Source of the DNA: an uncultured Clostridia bacterium | GTDB lineage: Bacteria; Bacillota; Clostridia; Christensenellales; Borkfalkiaceae | Assembly (NCBI GenBank): GCA_947630775.1 | Contig: CANRIY010000075.1 | Span: 1 to 7,514, forward strand | DNA: 7,514 bases | Direction: 5' to 3' | Shown: positions 5,540-7,514 of the stretch, one piece after another | How the letters are laid out: the number at the start of each line of letters is the position of its first letter | Position numbering within the stretch: the first letter of the stretch is position 1 | Notes under the pieces: model-generated | Database searches by the model: none | What the model was told of the DNA's origin: nothing | What the model saw: only the letters and a program-made list of their open reading frames with translations | Position numbers and translations under genes: made by a program

Positions 5540-5621
5540 GCATTTGCCCGAACAAATGGGCAAATGCCAAGAAAATTTTGCGCCAAAGATTATCAATCTT
5601 TGGCAGAAGTGCAAAATTTTC
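5540..5621. repeat. Cluster of perfect hairpins, one nested in an outer stem
   Basis: GCATTTGCCC (5540-5549) pairs with GGGCAAATGC (5558-5567). Next, GAAAATTTTGC (5571-5581) pairs with GCAAAATTTTC (5611-5621), and between these arms lies a second perfect hairpin, GCCAAAGATT/AATCTTTGGC with a 3-nt loop (5582-5604). It lies 53 bp past the pgk stop on the minus strand. It might end pgk transcription, although the U-tract is not canonical. Confidence 0.7.
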
Positions 5622-5673
5622 CCTAAGAGGGGAAGCGAGGTGGGGGCGGGACAAGTTCTAATTATGCTCCGCC

Positions 5674-6978
<1,305 letters not shown>

Positions 6979-7011
6979 GGTAATTCCTTCCTTTTTATAA
7001 ATTTCCTATTT

Positions 7012-7040
7012 ATCTTAATGCTTTTTTGCGGTTTTGTCAA
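7012..7040 (-). promoter_or_regulatory. Promoter of pgk
   Basis: On the minus strand TTGACA (7035-7040) and TAAGAT (7012-7017, 4 of 6 consensus bases) are 17 bp apart. Transcription should begin near 7005, giving a short leader of about 27 nt that carries the AGGAAGG ribosome binding site. No operator is recognised. Confidence 0.72.
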
Positions 7041-7103
7041 TCATTGAAGGGAAATTCGCTCCGAAAAAGGGTCTTTTTTTCGAAAAAACATGCCATCATT
7101 TTG

Positions 7104-7132
7104 TTGACAGAAAGTTGCAAATTTGGTAAAAT
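7104..7132 (+). promoter_or_regulatory. Promoter of rpsL (str operon)
   Basis: TTGACA (7104-7109) and TAAAAT (7127-7132) are 17 bp apart, a near-consensus sigma-A promoter suited to a highly expressed ribosomal operon. The expected start is near 7139, about 108 nt before the rpsL ATG. Its -35 lies 64 bp from that of pgk on the other strand. Confidence 0.85.
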
Positions 7133-7147
7133 GTCTTTTGCCTGTAA

Positions 7148-7172
7148 TTCGGCAGTCTTTTTTCATGCCGAA
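7148..7172 (+). promoter_or_regulatory. rpsL leader hairpin
   Basis: TTCGGCA (7148-7154) pairs perfectly with TGCCGAA (7166-7172) around an 11-nt pyrimidine-rich loop, about 10 nt after the predicted transcript start. No T-run follows, so it is not a terminator. It may stabilise the mRNA or be bound by a protein. I recognise no catalogued ribosomal-protein leader. Confidence 0.45.
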
Positions 7173-7247
7173 AAGGGCGTCAAAAACAGATTCTCCGAGA
7201 TCGAAAGATTTTGAGGATATTCCGAAAATACTGTAAGGAGGTTCCAA

Positions 7248-7514
7248 ATGCCCACAATCAACCAGCTCATCAAGAAAGGCAGAGAAAGAGAGGCGTTCAA
7301 GTCCAAGAGCCCCATTCTCGACCAGTGCCCCCAAAAGCGCGGCGTATGCCTTTCCGTGACGACGACTTCCCCCAAGAAGCCCAACTCGGCTCTTAGGAAG
7401 ATCGCAAGGGTGAGATTGACCAACAAGCAGGAAGGTACCGTGTACATTCCCGGCGAAGGCCACAATCTTCAGGAGCACAGCTCCGTGCTCATCCGCGGCG
7501 GAAGAGTCAAGGAC
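7248..7514 (+). CDS. rpsL: 30S ribosomal protein S12 (5' part, cut by window end)
   Basis: The first 89 codons of S12, the decoding-centre protein of the small ribosomal subunit. The reading starts MPTINQLIKKGRE and contains CPQKRGVC (27-34), SPKKPNSALRK (41-51), GEGHNLQEHS (69-78) and RGGRVKD (83-89), all near identical to the bacterial family. The residues equivalent to E. coli Lys42 and Lys87, where streptomycin-resistance changes arise, are Lys43 and Lys88 and unaltered. Asp89 is the position modified to beta-methylthio-aspartate by RimO in some bacteria. AAGGAGG (7235-7241) sits 6 nt before the ATG. About 35 codons remain beyond the window; rpsG and the elongation-factor genes would be expected next, but this is inference. 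Confidence 0.98.
   Translation, partial: MPTINQLIKKGREREAFKSKSPILDQCPQKRGVCLSVTTTSPKKPNSALRKIARVRLTNKQEGTVYIPGEGHNLQEHSSVLIRGGRVKD

Overview
The window looks like chromosome of a Gram-positive, GC-rich member of the Clostridia, probably a gut lineage. The signs are AGGAGG-type ribosome binding sites, near-perfect sigma-A promoters with 17-bp spacers, lipoboxes on three secreted proteins, and intergenic regions full of short hairpin repeats of a kind I recall from uncultured gut Clostridia genomes. An assignment near the Christensenellales/Borkfalkiaceae is a guess and cannot be settled from this window.

Layout. Positions 1-193 hold hairpin repeats and no gene. An alpha/beta-hydrolase lipoprotein (194-1201, minus) and an M1-like metallopeptidase lipoprotein (1378-2811, plus) are divergent from a 176-bp region. 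A 65-residue FmdB-type zinc ribbon gene (2853-3050) follows, with its own promoter placed so that the mRNA should be leaderless. A repeat-rich gap (3051-3661) ends in a terminator-like hairpin fused to a consensus promoter. This promoter drives a 518-residue lipoprotein (3662-5218) with five Cys/His repeats, a beta-rich middle domain and a TlpA-like thioredoxin domain. A good terminator and a second repeat-rich gap (5219-5673) follow. Phosphoglycerate kinase (pgk, 5674-6978, minus) is divergent from the 5' end of rpsL (7248 onward, cut by the window end).

How it fits together. The three lipoproteins would work on the outer face of the cytoplasmic membrane: ester hydrolysis, peptide trimming, and thiol-disulfide exchange. 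They have separate promoters and are not one operon. pgk (glycolysis) and rpsL (ribosome) are ordinary housekeeping genes on divergent promoters.

The most unusual material is the Cys/His-repeat thioredoxin lipoprotein and the repeats around it. The left and right gaps share one composite repeat scaffold in inverted orientation, and the right copy appears to carry about 200 bp of extra hairpin elements. I found no CRISPR array, tRNA, rRNA, integrase or transposase, and no clear defence or biosynthetic system.
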